Positions 52,750 through 60,892 of a stretch of DNA of 64,000 nt are shown piece by piece. Where the stretch lies: positions 62,001 to 126,000 of the forward strand of contig JAFQSM010000036.1 in NCBI GenBank assembly GCA_017409575.1, given 5' to 3'. A program made the position numbers and the translations under genes. How positions within the stretch are numbered: position 1 is the first letter of the stretch; every line of letters starts with the position of its first letter. This DNA is from Clostridia bacterium (GTDB taxonomy: Bacteria > Bacillota > Clostridia > Monoglobales > Monoglobaceae). Below the pieces are notes generated by a model that made no database searches, was not told where the DNA came from, and was given only the letters and a program-made list of their open reading frames with translations.

Positions 52750-52917
52750 ATGAACGAACAAAACATTAAACAGGCTTGGTCTGTATGGATTGACGAAAAC
52801 AAGAAAGTAGTTTCAATCAAAGAAAATCCAGCCGGAAAAGAAATCTTTTTTGAGAACAGGGATATAGGCATTAAAGCAGTAACGGAACTTGTTTCCAAAG
52901 GTTATAAAATTGGGTAA
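52750..52917 (+). CDS. 55-aa protein ending cassette B
   Basis: This is a near copy of the 47953-48117 protein: WSVWIDENKKVVSIKENPAG, KEIFFENRDIGIKA and TELVSKGYKIG, differing only in its first eight residues and in V for I and E for D changes. It sits 11 bp after the SLH gene and just before a terminator. Function unknown. Confidence 0.75.
   Translation: MNEQNIKQAWSVWIDENKKVVSIKENPAGKEIFFENRDIGIKAVTELVSKGYKIG
52775..52917 (+). repeat. 143-bp direct repeat, copy 2
   Basis: Partner of 47975-48117. Three of the six mismatches change the protein and the others are silent. Confidence 0.9.
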
Positions 52918-52918
52918 A

Positions 52919-52954
52919 AAAATCCTATGCAGAACTCAATCTGCATAGGATTTT
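52919..52954. terminator. bidirectional terminator of cassette B
   Basis: A 14-bp stem around AATCCTATGCAG / CTGCATAGGATT with an 8-nt loop, flanked by A-run and T-run. It separates cassette B from the convergent XRE gene. Confidence 0.9.
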
Positions 52955-53297
52955 ATAATATCTCTATTCCACAAGTTTTTGAATATACCTTAACAAGCTC
53001 AACAAGATTATTGACCTGTTCAGGCGTCATTTTCTCAATGTATTTATGCAAAACCGTTTCGGCTCCTTTGCCTGTGTTGCCGAAAAGAATATAATCAGCT
53101 TCGATATTGAGGACTTTACATACATCTTTCAAACGAGGAACGGAAAGCCCTGCTAAACCTCTTTCGATATTACTCATTTGTTGAGCATTACAGATACCGG
53201 CTTTTTCCGCCAAAACCTCTTGCGTCATATTCCTTTTCATTCGTATTTCCTGTATTCTTGCGCCAATCTCCGCATTGGCTTTTGTATAATTCTTCAT
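52953..53297 (-). CDS. XRE-family regulator
   Basis: This 114-aa protein has a helix-turn-helix at about 10-65 (RMKRNMTQEVLAEKAGICNA, MSNIERGLAGLSVPRLKDVC). The C-terminal helix (MTPEQVNNLVELVKVYSK) is the usual dimerization segment of such regulators. The ATG at 53297 is chosen for AGAGGTG. It diverges from the SLOG gene, across 172 bp that include that gene's promoter. Confidence 0.85.
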   Translation of the reverse strand: MKNYTKANAEIGARIQEIRMKRNMTQEVLAEKAGICNAQQMSNIERGLAGLSVPRLKDVCKVLNIEADYILFGNTGKGAETVLHKYIEKMTPEQVNNLVELVKVYSKTCGIEIL

Positions 53298-53402
53298 TAT
53301 CTCACCTCTAATACCTCTTGGCAAATGCTTACACTATTTATTATAATGCTTTTAACTCGAATTATAAATGTGCCTAAAATATGATAAACAATGCTTAAAA
53401 CA

Positions 53403-53431
53403 TTGACTATCTTGTGATATTGTGATATAAT
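53403..53431 (+). promoter_or_regulatory. promoter of the 53470 gene
   Basis: TTGACT (53403-53408), 17 nt, TATAAT (53426-53431). GTGATAT is repeated within the spacer and -10. Confidence 0.7.
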
Positions 53432-53469
53432 ATACACAATACTATGTATTAGAACAGGAACATATCAGT

Positions 53470-53991
53470 ATGAATACGGATAATAAAAGGCTGCGACGCT
53501 GCTGCTTTACAGGACACAGACCGGAAAAGCTGCTCAAATCCGAAACGGATATAAGCAGAGTTGAAGCGAAAATCAAATCCCTCCTGCGTCCCGCTGTTGC
53601 ATCAGCAATTCAGGACGGATATATCACTTTCCTTTCGGGTATGGCAAGAGGCTTTGACTTATGGGCTGCCGATGTTGTTCTTGAAGCAAGAGCGCACAAC
53701 CCTGAAATACATCTTATATGTGCCTTGCCTTTAATAGATTTTGAAAAGAAATGGGCTCCTGCAGAACAGGAACACTATAACAGTATTTTGAGGCAAGCAG
53801 ACTATGTAAAACTTGTATCAAAGAATTATTATTCAAGATGTTTTCAAGTTCGCAACGAATATATGGTTGATAACTCGGCAAGAGTAATTGCCGCTTATAA
53901 CGGAACATACGGAGGAACGAGAAACACAATAAATTATGCTCATACCCGTAATGTTGATGTAGTAAATCTTTTAGAAAGTGAGTTGTTATAA
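53470..53991 (+). CDS. SLOG/DUF1273-family protein
   Basis: This 173-aa protein of the DUF1273 branch of the SLOG fold has CCFTGHRPEKL near the start (nucleotide-binding loop), then FLSGMARGFDLWAADVVLE and ALPLIDFEKKW. SLOG proteins bind or process nucleotide-like ligands. DUF1273 members are frequent in conjugative elements of gut Firmicutes, with unknown roles. The next gene starts at the base after its stop. Confidence 0.85.
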   Translation: MNTDNKRLRRCCFTGHRPEKLLKSETDISRVEAKIKSLLRPAVASAIQDGYITFLSGMARGFDLWAADVVLEARAHNPEIHLICALPLIDFEKKWAPAEQEHYNSILRQADYVKLVSKNYYSRCFQVRNEYMVDNSARVIAAYNGTYGGTRNTINYAHTRNVDVVNLLESELL

Positions 53992-54306
53992 ATGTTTAAT
54001 TTATTCAAGAAAAAGAAAGTTGAGCCGGCTCCCGTAAAAACTGCGGAGGAACTTGCAGCCGAACACGAATACAGAATGGAACACGACGCAGAATACAGAA
54101 TTTCTATGGAGAAAAGCAGAGCATTTTTCAAAGCTGACAGAGAAGCAAGAGAAAAAGCTGGCTTAACAAATCTTCCCGGTGAATATTTCTTTAACTGCCC
54201 TAACTGCGGATCACTTTGTAAAGGCGGCTGGACTGCTTTACACGGAATGGATAATTTACACGGACATACAGGCTGTCAGACTTGCAATATTCATTTAATG
54301 GTTTAA
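53992..54306 (+). CDS. zinc-ribbon hypothetical protein
   Basis: This 104-aa protein has a charged helical N-terminal half (ELAAEHEYRMEHDAEYRISM) and a C-terminal zinc ribbon, CPNCGSLC ... GCQTCNIHL (about 70-101). I recognize no family. It is coupled to the SLOG gene with no gap, so the two are likely to work together. Confidence 0.65.
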   Translation: MFNLFKKKKVEPAPVKTAEELAAEHEYRMEHDAEYRISMEKSRAFFKADREAREKAGLTNLPGEYFFNCPNCGSLCKGGWTALHGMDNLHGHTGCQTCNIHLMV

Positions 54307-54324
54307 GACGAAAAGAGGGGTAAA

Positions 54325-54900
54325 ATGTTCGCTTTATTCGCGCTTACAGCTCTCCTGTGCTTATCTTTAATTCTGCTTATTGTCAGCAGGTCATTCATCA
54401 GTAGAGCTGTTAAGAATACATTTAGCATTATTGCAGTTATTCTGATTCTCTTTTCTGCCGTTACTCTGATAATTGATTTTACGGTCTATACAAAAGGCGG
54501 AATTGTATCAGAGGAACATATAACAATAAGGCAAGGAAAAATAAATGACAGAATTGAATTTTTCTCTGTCAATGATAAATATTGGAGTGTCGGTAAAAAT
54601 TTCAAAGGGCATATTATGGCAACAGCCCAAAATCCTACAAATATGGAAATCAGGACAACACCAATAGAAACAATAATGCAATATCCTATCGCAATATACC
54701 ATTTACCCATAAGCAAGTATGTTGTTAAAATGGAGTATTTAACAACTGACAGACATTTAGCGAATAAAAATTTTGAGTTTTTCAAATCGGGCTACATAGA
54801 TACAGAAAACAAAATTATAAGTATAGTCGCCTTGTTGTCTTTTATCGCTTTAATAGCAGTCATAATAACAACGATAAAAAAGAAAAGGTGCATAATTTGA
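54325..54900 (+). CDS. membrane hypothetical protein
   Basis: This 191-aa protein has two N-terminal helices (about 2-20 and 31-52), an outer beta-rich domain (about 53-165) and a C-terminal helix (about 166-186) ending KKKRC. No family is recognized. A terminator follows, ending the unit that starts at 53470. Confidence 0.65.
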   Translation: MFALFALTALLCLSLILLIVSRSFISRAVKNTFSIIAVILILFSAVTLIIDFTVYTKGGIVSEEHITIRQGKINDRIEFFSVNDKYWSVGKNFKGHIMATAQNPTNMEIRTTPIETIMQYPIAIYHLPISKYVVKMEYLTTDRHLANKNFEFFKSGYIDTENKIISIVALLSFIALIAVIITTIKKKRCII

Positions 54901-54905
54901 AAACA

Positions 54906-54936
54906 AGGCGTGCCGTGTGTTCGGCGCGCCTTTTTG
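54906..54936 (+). terminator. terminator after 54325 gene
   Basis: Stem AAGGCGTGCCG / CGGCGCGCCTT (11 bp, one G-U pair), 6-nt loop, then TTT. It is much richer in G+C than its surroundings. Confidence 0.85.
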
Positions 54937-55023
54937 AATACAATACCAAAAGTGAACGAAAGCCCGGATAACACTTGTTCAGAGAGCAATAAAACCATTA
55001 TGCAATTTCGTTTGGTATGCCGA

Positions 55024-55052
55024 TTGATTTACAGACCTTGCTATGATATAAT
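55024..55052 (+). promoter_or_regulatory. promoter of the 55094 gene
   Basis: TTGATT (55024-55029), 17 nt, TATAAT (55047-55052). ATGATATAAT recurs before 42001, suggesting a shared promoter style. Confidence 0.65.
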
Positions 55053-55093
55053 ATATGTGGGTAATTATACAATCGGTTAAGGAGTAATTTGAA

Positions 55094-55321
55094 ATGGATA
55101 AAACAGATTTTGAAAAAAGTCTTGATGATATAATTCAAGCATTGGCAATCAGAATAAATGAGGTCTATCATTTAGATAAATCAAACGCTATTCGCAAACT
55201 GCGTTCTACCTCTCTTTTCTCTATGATTGAGAATGAGGAAACGAAGCTGTGGCAAAGAGATATTGAAAGCCTGTTTGCATTGTATCAGGACGAAATCGAA
55301 ACAGGACATTTTACAATTTGA
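55094..55321 (+). CDS. hypothetical 75-aa protein
   Basis: This small acidic, helical protein (MDKTDFEKSLDDIIQALAIR; LWQRDIESLFALYQDEIETG) has no recognized family. It is 17 bp upstream of the GIY-YIG-like gene and probably co-expressed. Confidence 0.55.
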   Translation: MDKTDFEKSLDDIIQALAIRINEVYHLDKSNAIRKLRSTSLFSMIENEETKLWQRDIESLFALYQDEIETGHFTI

Positions 55322-55338
55322 GTTGGGAGCATAATTTA

Positions 55339-55773
55339 ATGCGTGATAAAATCATCAGAATAAAATGGAACGACGCTCTGCTTCTTGATGAAGCAATAGA
55401 AAGCGAATTATCAAATGCACAGGGATTGTACTATCTTTCCCGTGTGTTCGGAGAAAACGAAACAAGCCTGTATCTCGGTATTGCAACAAAGCACAACACG
55501 ATAAGAAACAGGCTGAAATCTCATAGAGATAGTTGGTTAAAATTATACAGAGGAAAATTGTATGTGAGGATCGGACACATTACATATCCCCGTAATGCAG
55601 ACGCAAGTGTTATCGACCATGCTGAAAGTGCTATCGTCTATGAGCAGAAAGATATATTTTATGAGAACACAAGTAAAACGAAAACATATTCCTATACGGA
55701 TTTATACAGAATTGAGAACGAGGGCGACATATTTGAGTTAAAGCCTACAATCCGTATGCACGAACAGGAATAA
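55339..55773 (+). CDS. GIY-YIG-like hypothetical protein
   Basis: This 144-aa protein contains GLYYLSRVF ... SLYLGIATKHNTIRNRLKSH then GKLYVRIGHI, and HAESAIVYE further on. This resembles a GIY-YIG nuclease fold: paired tyrosines in the first strands, an Arg/His helix, and a late Glu. Key catalytic spacing is not exact, so nuclease activity is uncertain. The ATG at 55339 has GGGAG at 9 nt. Small DNA-acting proteins of this sort are common in mobile elements. Confidence 0.55.
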   Translation: MRDKIIRIKWNDALLLDEAIESELSNAQGLYYLSRVFGENETSLYLGIATKHNTIRNRLKSHRDSWLKLYRGKLYVRIGHITYPRNADASVIDHAESAIVYEQKDIFYENTSKTKTYSYTDLYRIENEGDIFELKPTIRMHEQE

Positions 55774-55787
55774 TACAAGGAGTATTT

Positions 55788-56054
55788 ATGAAAAAGTTAA
55801 AGACAATAAGAAATATATCGTTTACTATACTGATATTATTTGTTTTGTATATTGGCATAATCGGATTGAATATTTTGTTTGATGATAAAACATATCCAAC
55901 AGCACATTACGGCCTTACAAGAACTGACGAATTTTTCTTAACTGTATTCTTTGCATTAGTCTATGTTGGAATACCACTTTTAATAGATTTTATTGTTTTT
56001 ATTGTATCAATAATCAAAATACATAATCTTAAAAAACAAGGAAAAAACATATAA
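55788..56054 (+). CDS. two-helix membrane protein
   Basis: This 88-aa protein has membrane helices at about 9-30 and 50-78. The ends are basic. AAGGAG lies before the ATG. Function unknown. Confidence 0.6.
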   Translation: MKKLKTIRNISFTILILFVLYIGIIGLNILFDDKTYPTAHYGLTRTDEFFLTVFFALVYVGIPLLIDFIVFIVSIIKIHNLKKQGKNI

Positions 56055-56147
56055 ATATGCAACTTTTTGGGCTTCAAAAGTGTATTATAAGTAGAGGAAA
56101 CTTTTTCCTCATTCATACGTCTAAAAGATATAAAGGAGGCATTACCT

Positions 56148-57092
56148 ATGAAACGAATTTTAATTACATCACTTATTTTAAGCTGCCTGCTGCTCTCTGC
56201 CTGCAACGACAGTACAAGCGTCGGAGTAATAGGCGGTGCAGACGGCCCGACAAGTATATTTGTCAGTAGTGAAAACGGCGATACCGTTAAAAAACCTCTC
56301 CGTATGATTAAGGTTGACGGGAAGCTGTATTATGATAGTGGAAAAGTTAGTGATATGACGCCCCGCTGCGGAACTCTTGACGGAGAGCTGAAACAAGTCG
56401 GAGCAGAACACGAAATACCTAAAAATGATAACGAATGTAATTTTGAGGGTGCAGAAGGCTATCAGAGTGCTACAAGCATTACAAAGGAAATCCCCATAAA
56501 TGGCGAATGGGTAATCTTTAAGCAGTTTGACGATTCTGAACTTGATATGAGCATTTTCAAATACTGCTTTTACTTAAAAGGCAAAACACCTAACGCAGAA
56601 AACGAAAGCGAAATAGTTGTATTGACAGAAGATATAAACTATAATTTTGAAGAACACAACAAACTATTTAGCAGCTCTCAAACTCCTAATGATAAAAAGT
56701 ACAGAACAACATTTAGAGTTTATGGGGATATTGATAAATGGGGAATTTCTTTATCGGCAGACAAAATTTCGCCATTAAGTCTAAATCTTCAAATTGAGCA
56801 GTTCGGCGGCTCCCCAACGGGAGATTTACAAACAGGGTTAGCGTACTCACTTGAAAGAATTATCAATGATGAATGGCAACCTGTACCGACAATAATCAGT
56901 AATACTCCTGCTTGGAACGCAGCAGCTTATCAAATCCAAAAGAATGAAATTACAGAAATGAAAATTGACTGGCAATATATATACGGACCTCTGCCGTCTG
57001 GATTTTATAGATTGACAAAGGAAATAACGGATTTCAGAGCAGCCGGAGATTTTGACACAAAAACATACGAACTATATTTCACGATTGAGTAA
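56148..57092 (+). CDS. lipoprotein with IGGADGPT motif
   Basis: This 314-aa lipoprotein has a signal peptide with lipobox LLLSAC (Cys19). The mature protein begins CNDSTSVGVIGGADGPTSIF, a short motif that also appears in the 59066 product (GIIGGADTPTEIYI). The rest (about 130-314) is a beta-rich domain with WGISLSADKISPLSLNLQIE, like extracellular stress or wall-associated domains. The ligand is unknown. AAAGGAGG lies before the start. It heads a run of closely spaced envelope genes ending at 61033. Confidence 0.75.
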   Translation: MKRILITSLILSCLLLSACNDSTSVGVIGGADGPTSIFVSSENGDTVKKPLRMIKVDGKLYYDSGKVSDMTPRCGTLDGELKQVGAEHEIPKNDNECNFEGAEGYQSATSITKEIPINGEWVIFKQFDDSELDMSIFKYCFYLKGKTPNAENESEIVVLTEDINYNFEEHNKLFSSSQTPNDKKYRTTFRVYGDIDKWGISLSADKISPLSLNLQIEQFGGSPTGDLQTGLAYSLERIINDEWQPVPTIISNTPAWNAAAYQIQKNEITEMKIDWQYIYGPLPSGFYRLTKEITDFRAAGDFDTKTYELYFTIE

Positions 57093-57106
57093 GGAGGCAA
57101 ATTCCA

Positions 57107-57430
57107 ATGAAAAAAATATTATACTACATTCCTTTTATTGCATTTATGACCTTATATCTTGCTGTGATTTGTATAGGTGGTCTTTCTTTTGAATACACAG
57201 TTTTTCTATTCCTTGCTGCATTATTATGTGCCGGAATACTTTTACATAAACATATCTGGCTTGGTGGCTTGATTGGCATTATACCCGGAATAATTTTTAT
57301 TGAAAACGGAACACATAATGTAAAACTTGGTGAACAGGAAATAATTGTAGGTAGTTGCCTTGTCTTATACTATCTTGTGTGTATGATATATATTTTTATC
57401 AAGAAACGAAAAGGCGGTAAATGGATATGA
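57107..57430 (+). CDS. small multi-helix membrane protein, paralog 1
   Basis: This 107-aa protein has four predicted helices (about 5-25, 28-45, 50-65, 78-100) and a basic end (KKRKGGK). It resembles the 58407 product in topology, size and ends (MKKI.Y..P.I.F; C.IY), so the two look like tandem paralogs. It overlaps the next gene by 4 bp. Function unknown. Confidence 0.6.
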   Translation: MKKILYYIPFIAFMTLYLAVICIGGLSFEYTVFLFLAALLCAGILLHKHIWLGGLIGIIPGIIFIENGTHNVKLGEQEIIVGSCLVLYYLVCMIYIFIKKRKGGKWI

Positions 57431-58401
57431 AAAAGTTAATTAGTTTTATCAGCATTACAATCCTTTTGCTTTCCTTATCGGTTACAGTATTTGCCGGAAG
57501 CGTGCCGGAGGATTTACTACACTATGACGGAGCTCATATATTTTTCGGCGAGGTGCTTTCTTATACTGAAAACGGAGATGTCGCCGTCTCTCCTGTAAAG
57601 AAAATCAAAGGTGATATAAAAACAGGAACAAAACAAAATTACAGTAATGCAAATGCAGTTGGTGATATTGATATTAAGCCCGGTAATGTTTATCTGATTA
57701 CATACTTTGACGAGAACAACCCAACAGATATTTTTGAGGTTACAAGCTACGACACCAAAACATTAAAATTGAAAAATGTTGAGGGTGATATGTGGGAACG
57801 CTTTGAACAATACTTAAATGACGGAGAATATGAAAAAGCCGAACAAGAAAGAATTGATAAATCAAATGCTGCTCTCACGATTGAGGGCGAAGAAATATCT
57901 TTGGCAGGTCTTTTTGAGATTATTGACATAGATAAGTGCGATAAAATAGAATTTGCCTTATTCAATAGACAGGCAAAGTACGAAATTGACAAAGAAAAGT
58001 TTTTCAAGTTGGCTGATGAAATATATCTGAAAGATGTAAAAAACACATTGGCGTCAAGTGATAATAGTTTTGTTATAAACGCCTATGAGGGAGAAAAAAC
58101 ATATAGCGTGTATATGTGGGATAATTGCAAAGTAGCAAACAGCCGGACAGAAATGTTTAGTGCTCCGCAAGGAGATTACATAATTAAAGCAGCCGACTAT
58201 GAAAAGCTAATTGAGCTATTCCCCGAAGAAGCACAGCCCAATCTTCCAAAACTAAAAAGCACTTATGCAAATTTTGCTTATTGGGTAATTGATAACCCAA
58301 CATTGGCCTACACAATCGGAACATTGATTTTAATTATCTTGGTTGGAGCTATCGGCTTCTTAATCGGATATAAAATCAGGAAGAAAAAAGCAAGGAGGTA
58401 A
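57427..58401 (+). CDS. secreted, C-terminally anchored protein
   Basis: This 324-aa protein has a signal peptide (cut near VFA-GS, residue 24), an outer region of two parts (a beta-rich part about 25-125 and an acidic alpha/beta part about 126-280) and a C-terminal membrane helix (about 297-317) followed by KIRKKKARR. It is anchored with a short inside tail. The ATG at 57427 has better spacing to GGCGG than the one at 57421. No family recognized. Confidence 0.65.
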   Translation: MKKLISFISITILLLSLSVTVFAGSVPEDLLHYDGAHIFFGEVLSYTENGDVAVSPVKKIKGDIKTGTKQNYSNANAVGDIDIKPGNVYLITYFDENNPTDIFEVTSYDTKTLKLKNVEGDMWERFEQYLNDGEYEKAEQERIDKSNAALTIEGEEISLAGLFEIIDIDKCDKIEFALFNRQAKYEIDKEKFFKLADEIYLKDVKNTLASSDNSFVINAYEGEKTYSVYMWDNCKVANSRTEMFSAPQGDYIIKAADYEKLIELFPEEAQPNLPKLKSTYANFAYWVIDNPTLAYTIGTLILIILVGAIGFLIGYKIRKKKARR

Positions 58402-58406
58402 ACGCT

Positions 58407-58715
58407 ATGAAGAAAATAATATATTTTTTACCTGCTATACCGTTCACCATTCTATTAGTATATTTTGCTTTCCTAACTTCAATAGATACAACTCCTGTTG
58501 TTTGGATAATTGATATACTGCTCATATTATCGGGTTTGCTATTATGCAAAAATAAATGGTGGGGTTGCTTCTTTGGCGTAGTTGTAGGCGGAATACTGGT
58601 ATATATGGGGTTACAGGAAACAGGACAGATTTTTAAGGAATACCTTATAGGCTTTCCTCTCATTATTTTTTATGTAGTATGCGGAATTTATGTTGCGAAT
58701 AAAGCAAGGAGGTAA
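58407..58715 (+). CDS. small multi-helix membrane protein, paralog 2
   Basis: This 102-aa protein has four predicted helices and a basic end (ANKARR). It is similar to the 57107 product, as noted there: MKKIIYFLPAIPFTILLVYF, a central KNKWWG / KHIWLG turn and a final helix VVCGIY. AAGGAGG lies before the start. Each paralog partners a secreted protein gene directly beside it. Confidence 0.6.
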   Translation: MKKIIYFLPAIPFTILLVYFAFLTSIDTTPVVWIIDILLILSGLLLCKNKWWGCFFGVVVGGILVYMGLQETGQIFKEYLIGFPLIIFYVVCGIYVANKARR

Positions 58716-58721
58716 ATGCGT

Positions 58722-59036
58722 ATGGGAAACAATTTCGGTAACATAGTTAATTTTATCTTTGCCATAATCGGTGCGATTATAGTTATTGGAATTATCATCA
58801 GAGTAATAATAAATCTGTTCTCAAAAGAGAAAAGTATTAAAGCAATAGTTGTTGACAAACAAAGCTATGACAAGCAAATATACAGAAAAAGTCAGGCTCC
58901 ATTCACACGGAAAGAATATGTTATAACTTTCCTTTGCGGAAATAAAAAGAAATATTTTAATGTATCAGAATTATCGTATAGAAATTATAAAGTTAATCAA
59001 AAAGGAACGCAAAATACAAGGGAAATCAAATTATAG
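58722..59036 (+). CDS. single-pass membrane protein
   Basis: This 104-aa protein has one N-terminal helix (about 8-32) and a basic beta-rich domain (VDKQSYDKQIYRKSQAPFTR, KEYVITFLCGNKKKYFNVS). Its beta pattern resembles small cytoplasmic or outer domains of DUF7489-type proteins, but I am not sure. The ATG at 58722 has AAGGAGG at 9 nt. Confidence 0.55.
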   Translation: MGNNFGNIVNFIFAIIGAIIVIGIIIRVIINLFSKEKSIKAIVVDKQSYDKQIYRKSQAPFTRKEYVITFLCGNKKKYFNVSELSYRNYKVNQKGTQNTREIKL

Positions 59037-59065
59037 ATTTTAACTGATGAACGGAGGTAAACAGT

Positions 59066-60877
59066 ATGAAAAAGTTATTATCAATCATTTTATCAATCAC
59101 AATGTTACTTACAATGTCAATCGCCGTTTTTGCGGACGGAGTTGACGGCCCCATGCAGCCGGCTAAAATCAAAGTCGGAATAAATGCAGAGTTTAAGCCG
59201 TTTGAGTATTACGACGAAAATGGAAATTTAACAGGCTTTGATATTGACCTTATGAATTATATCGGCGAAAGGATCGGTTTTGAAATTGAGTATGTAGAAT
59301 TTCCATTTGACAGGCTTCATCTTGCTGTTACAAGTGGTGAGGTTGATTGTGCTATATCAGCAATTACCGTTACAGATGAAAGAAAACAGCTTGTAGATTT
59401 TTCTGAAATCTACCTTGATACCTATGAGCAGATAGACGAAACATCTTCGCAAATTGTAAATTATGCTATTATCTTTCCCGGAAATTCATCAGAAAAAGAA
59501 AAATTGATTGAAGCGTCAGGAGATAAAACAAATGTACTGATATACACTCTTGTAAATAATGCAATTAAAGAGTTAAAAAATGACGCAACAATCGAAAAGC
59601 TATTAGAAAAATATGATATTCCAAAGGCAAATTATGCAGGTGCAGGTCCCGTAATAGTTGGCTATGATGTTGTCCCAACAAATGAAGAAAATAAAACCTC
59701 TGGAACGTCAGTTCCTTATAGTGATTGGGCAAAATCAGATATTGAAAAAGCAATAGCATTAAATATAATAAATGTCGGTGGAAATTATAATTTCCCTGCT
59801 CCTATTACCCGTGAAGAATTTTGCGAGCTTATATACAATTACTGCTATAATGTAGTTAAAGAGGTTGACACAGTTACAGGAGAAAACAAGTTTACTGATA
59901 CAACAAATTCAAAAATTATCAGATTAAATGCAATGGGAATTATCAACGGAAAATCTGAAACGGAATTTGCACCTAATGACTTGCTTACCCGTGAGGAAGC
60001 TGCCGTTATTCTTAACAGAATGGTAAACAAAACTATTCCTGTACCCGTAACAGAAATGTATTTTAACTTTGATGATGAAGCAAGTATTTCTGATTGGGCT
60101 TCTGATTCCATTCAAGTAATGTGCAATATGGGAGTTATGAATGGTGTTGGAGAAAACAAATTCGCTCCACAAGACACATATACAACAGAACAGGCTATCG
60201 TAACAATCGTTAGAGTATATGCAGCTCAATCCGCTAATACGGGAATTATCGGCGGAGCTGATACACCGACAGAAATTTATATCGGTGAAGATGTTGAGGT
60301 TTCTGATTTCTATATTGAGGAAGCATTTAAGCATACTAAAAAAGCCGGAGAGCTTGCCGGAACAAAAGAATTTATCTCAATGTATATTTCTGATGATGAA
60401 ACAAAAACATCTATTGACAATCTTTCAAAGACAGATTTTGAAAAACCCGTCCAAATGTACTATGTTTCATATAACATTGATAAGGTTGTAGAATACTACA
60501 ATAAAATGATTGCAGAAGAAAATCCAGACGAAGAAATTGACGTCAAAAAATTCATAGAGCTTAACGGATTTAACCTTTCTGTCTTTGCTACTCAAATAAA
60601 TGGTCGCTTTGGTGCAAGAACACTTGCTGCTACAACTGTACTCACAAGCAGAGAGGGTTATATTATGCCGAAAGACTTTGAAAATGATTTCGGCATCTAC
60701 CTGCAGTATGAGGGTGATTATTCAGCACTCGTAACATTTAATAAGATTGGTGAGGGTGTTATCGAGGCTCGTATGCAGTTTGTGAGAAACGGCGAAAAAG
60801 CAGATATGCTAATGTTTATGAGTGAAATTTACGATGCTCTTGGTGAGGAAAGTATAACAATCGGGAAAATTAAATAA
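59066..60877 (+). CDS. solute-binding-protein/SLH fusion protein
   Basis: This 603-aa secreted protein has a signal peptide (cut near VFA-DG) and then an amino-acid-type solute-binding domain (family 3, about 33-190: KVGINAEFKPFEYYDENGNL, TGFDIDLMNYIGERIGFEIE, AITVTDERKQLVDFS). The second lobe is cut short: after DFSEIYLD the sequence jumps to the final helices. Three SLH modules (about 215-385) follow, then GIIGGADTPTEIYIGED and an unknown C-terminal domain (about 405-603). It is thus a wall-bound binding protein, not a free transporter subunit. No permease genes are nearby. Confidence 0.8.
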   Translation: MKKLLSIILSITMLLTMSIAVFADGVDGPMQPAKIKVGINAEFKPFEYYDENGNLTGFDIDLMNYIGERIGFEIEYVEFPFDRLHLAVTSGEVDCAISAITVTDERKQLVDFSEIYLDTYEQIDETSSQIVNYAIIFPGNSSEKEKLIEASGDKTNVLIYTLVNNAIKELKNDATIEKLLEKYDIPKANYAGAGPVIVGYDVVPTNEENKTSGTSVPYSDWAKSDIEKAIALNIINVGGNYNFPAPITREEFCELIYNYCYNVVKEVDTVTGENKFTDTTNSKIIRLNAMGIINGKSETEFAPNDLLTREEAAVILNRMVNKTIPVPVTEMYFNFDDEASISDWASDSIQVMCNMGVMNGVGENKFAPQDTYTTEQAIVTIVRVYAAQSANTGIIGGADTPTEIYIGEDVEVSDFYIEEAFKHTKKAGELAGTKEFISMYISDDETKTSIDNLSKTDFEKPVQMYYVSYNIDKVVEYYNKMIAEENPDEEIDVKKFIELNGFNLSVFATQINGRFGARTLAATTVLTSREGYIMPKDFENDFGIYLQYEGDYSALVTFNKIGEGVIEARMQFVRNGEKADMLMFMSEIYDALGEESITIGKIK

Positions 60878-60892
60878 AGGAGATTTAACTAT

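Noticed and set aside
56148-60877. A sodium-pumping decarboxylase subunit, suggested by the GIIGGAD motif.
   Set aside because: The motif stands alone in soluble, secreted proteins. The many membrane helices of such subunits are absent.
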